A stretch of DNA of 6,040 nt, taken from positions 36,711 through 42,750 of the forward strand of contig NZ_KL585438.1 in the NCBI RefSeq assembly GCF_000721935.1, given 5' to 3'. Below are positions 5,070-6,040 of the stretch, one piece after another. The position numbers and the translations under genes are program-made. The notes below the pieces were generated by a model. That model did no database searches, was not told the origin of the DNA, and saw only the letters and a list, made by a program, of their open reading frames with translations. Source of the stretch: Streptomyces sp. NRRL WC-3549 (GTDB lineage Bacteria > Actinomycetota > Actinomycetes > Streptomycetales > Streptomycetaceae). The first letter of the stretch is position 1, and each line of letters starts with the position of its first letter.

Positions 5070-5714
5070 ATGCCCGGCATCTACGCGCGTCGCATAGCCG
5101 TCGCCGCCTCCGCCGCAGCCCTCGCCGCCACCACGGGGCTCCTCACCGCCCCGGCCGCCCAGGCCGCGATGCCCACTCCGGTCAGCGCGTCGACCGCCCG
5201 GACCTACCTCAGCCAGCTCACCGTCTCCGCCGAGGGCTCCTCGTCCGGCTACAGCCGGGACAAGTTCCCCCACTGGATCACCCAGTCCGGCACCTGCAAC
5301 ACCCGCGAGGTGGTGCTGAAGCGCGACGGCACCGGCGTCGTCCAGGACTCCTCCTGCGCCGCGACCAGCGGGAGCTGGTACTCGGAGTACGACGGCGCGA
5401 CCTGGACCGCGGCCTCCGACCTGGACATCGACCACATGGTGCCGCTCGCCGAGGCGTGGCGCTCGGGCGCGAGCAGCTGGACCAACGCCCAACGCCAGCA
5501 GTACGCCAACGACCTGACGCGTCCTCAGCTCATCGCCGTCACGGACAACGTCAACCAGTCCAAGGGCGACAAGGACCCGGCCAAGTGGATGCCCCCGCGC
5601 ACCGCCTACCGCTGCACCTACGCCCGGGCCTGGGTCCACGTGAAGCACTACTACAAGCTCAGCGTCGACTCGGCCGAGAAGACCGCGCTCCAGTCCGCAC
5701 TGAACGGCTGCTAG
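5070..5714 (+). CDS. Secreted HNH-type nuclease (DUF1524-like)
   Basis: This 214-residue protein should be an extracellular metal-dependent nuclease of the beta-beta-alpha-metal (HNH) fold. Residues 1-32 are a Sec-type signal peptide: basic R7-R8, a long Ala-rich core and a cleavage site after AQA (30-32). The arginine pair lacks the rest of a Tat motif. The mature part is about 182 residues. The core motif is DLDIDHMVPLAEAW (117-130), with H122 the likely general base and D119/D121 nearby. A second conserved block, TDNVNQSKGDKDPAKWMPP (158-176), supplies asparagine (N160 or N162), K165 and the acidic residues expected near the metal. Four cysteines (C76, C96, C182, C214) suggest two disulfides, fitting an exported protein. 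Streptomyces are known to secrete nucleases of this class, linked to nutrient scavenging and DNA breakdown during development. AAGGGAG 5 bases upstream fixes the start. The gene stands alone behind a repeat-rich leader. Confidence 0.9.
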   Translation: MPGIYARRIAVAASAAALAATTGLLTAPAAQAAMPTPVSASTARTYLSQLTVSAEGSSSGYSRDKFPHWITQSGTCNTREVVLKRDGTGVVQDSSCAATSGSWYSEYDGATWTAASDLDIDHMVPLAEAWRSGASSWTNAQRQQYANDLTRPQLIAVTDNVNQSKGDKDPAKWMPPRTAYRCTYARAWVHVKHYYKLSVDSAEKTALQSALNGC

Positions 5715-5718
5715 CCGC

Positions 5719-5733
5719 GCGGCCGGAGGCCGC
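5719..5733 (+). terminator. Short hairpin after the nuclease gene
   Basis: GCGGCC (5719-5724) pairs with GGCCGC (5728-5733) around a 3-nt loop, only 4 bp past the stop codon. There is no U-tract. It is a plausible but weak terminator. Confidence 0.4.
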
Positions 5734-6004
5734 ACCCCACGGCCCCGGAAGCGCACCGCACGACGCGGCCCCGCCCCGCCCTCCGCCGCCGCACCGCCCT
5801 CCTCCGTCACCCCGTCCTCCTCGCGTCTCCCCCTCCCCCTCCGTCGCTCCGTACCCTGCGGAGCCACCACTCGGAGCTGTTCACGGCGACGCGAGGAGGG
5901 CGCCCCAGGGCCGGGCCACGCCCGGAACCACCGCCGCGGCACCCGCCCAGGAGCCGGACGTCACCCGAGACACTGGCGCACACACCGCCCCCTCTCCGCC
6001 CGGT
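5734..6004. other. Gene-free, pyrimidine-rich intergenic DNA
   Basis: About 270 bp with no supported gene. Positions 5771-5850 are almost entirely C and T on the plus strand. A small inverted repeat, GCTCCG/CGGAGC, lies at 5846-5864, with a second direct copy of CGGAGC at 5872-5877. It presumably holds the promoter for the gene starting near 6017, but I could not identify one. Confidence 0.5.
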
Positions 6005-6016
6005 GGAGGTACGGAC

Positions 6017-6040
6017 GTGATTTTCGGCCGAGTACGGCTG
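6017..6040 (+). CDS. Start of a further gene, cut by the window edge
   Basis: A GTG at 6017 follows a good ribosome-binding site, GGAGG (6005-6009), with 7 bases between. The frame stays open to the edge and would encode MIFGRVRL. Eight residues are too few to identify the product. The support is the ribosome-binding site, its spacing, and the long non-coding stretch to the left that would need to end in a gene start. Confidence 0.45.

Noticed and set aside
5014..5097. Possible 27-codon upstream open frame overlapping the nuclease start
   Set aside because: There is no ribosome-binding site before its ATG and no sign of regulatory codons. Such frames are common by chance.
4974..5942. 322-codon open frame on the minus strand
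   Set aside because: It is antisense to the nuclease, which has a clear signal peptide, catalytic motif and ribosome-binding site. The translation is Gly/Arg/Val-rich and unrecognisable.

Overview
This is a very GC-rich window with strong G/C bias at third codon positions, sparse Shine-Dalgarno sites, GC-rich terminator hairpins without U-tracts, a Ser/Ala/Pro linker typical of actinobacterial cell-wall proteins, and a long-signal secreted nuclease. All of this points to the chromosome of a Streptomyces or close relative. There is no tRNA, rRNA, CRISPR array, transposase or phage gene.

Layout: (1) 1-418, a short GNAT-type acetyltransferase gene that looks leaderless, sits just behind an 8-bp tandem repeat, and appears to lack the middle of its domain. 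(2) 437-2479 (minus), convergent with it, a 14-helix DHA2-type drug exporter carrying a cytoplasmic MarR-like winged-helix domain at its C-terminus. (3) A 138-bp divergent promoter region. (4) 2618-3721, a single-pass envelope protein with a cytoplasmic zinc-ribbon-like N-terminus, a Pro/Ala/Gly repeat, one membrane helix, a long Ser/Ala/Pro linker and an extracytoplasmic peptidoglycan-binding domain. (5) 3722-3906, an unusually AT-containing regulatory patch with a TetR-like palindrome over a candidate -10 box and a long bulged hairpin directly downstream. (6) 3907-4572, a HAD phosphatase of the glycerol-phosphate/2-deoxyglucose-6-phosphate type. (7) Two strong terminator hairpins, then about 250 bp without genes. 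(8) 4941-5069, a repeat-rich leader in which one arm of a perfect 11-bp inverted repeat contains the ribosome-binding site of the next gene. (9) 5070-5714, a secreted HNH nuclease. (10) About 300 bp of pyrimidine-rich non-coding DNA and the first 8 codons of a further gene at the right edge.

The genes do not form one operon: directions change and each has its own spacer. I see no convincing multi-gene system. The best leads for something undescribed are the two regulatory regions (3748-3878 and 4941-5062), the transporter with a tethered winged helix, and the shortened acetyltransferase. These assignments come from reading the sequence and remembered family features; no database search was run.
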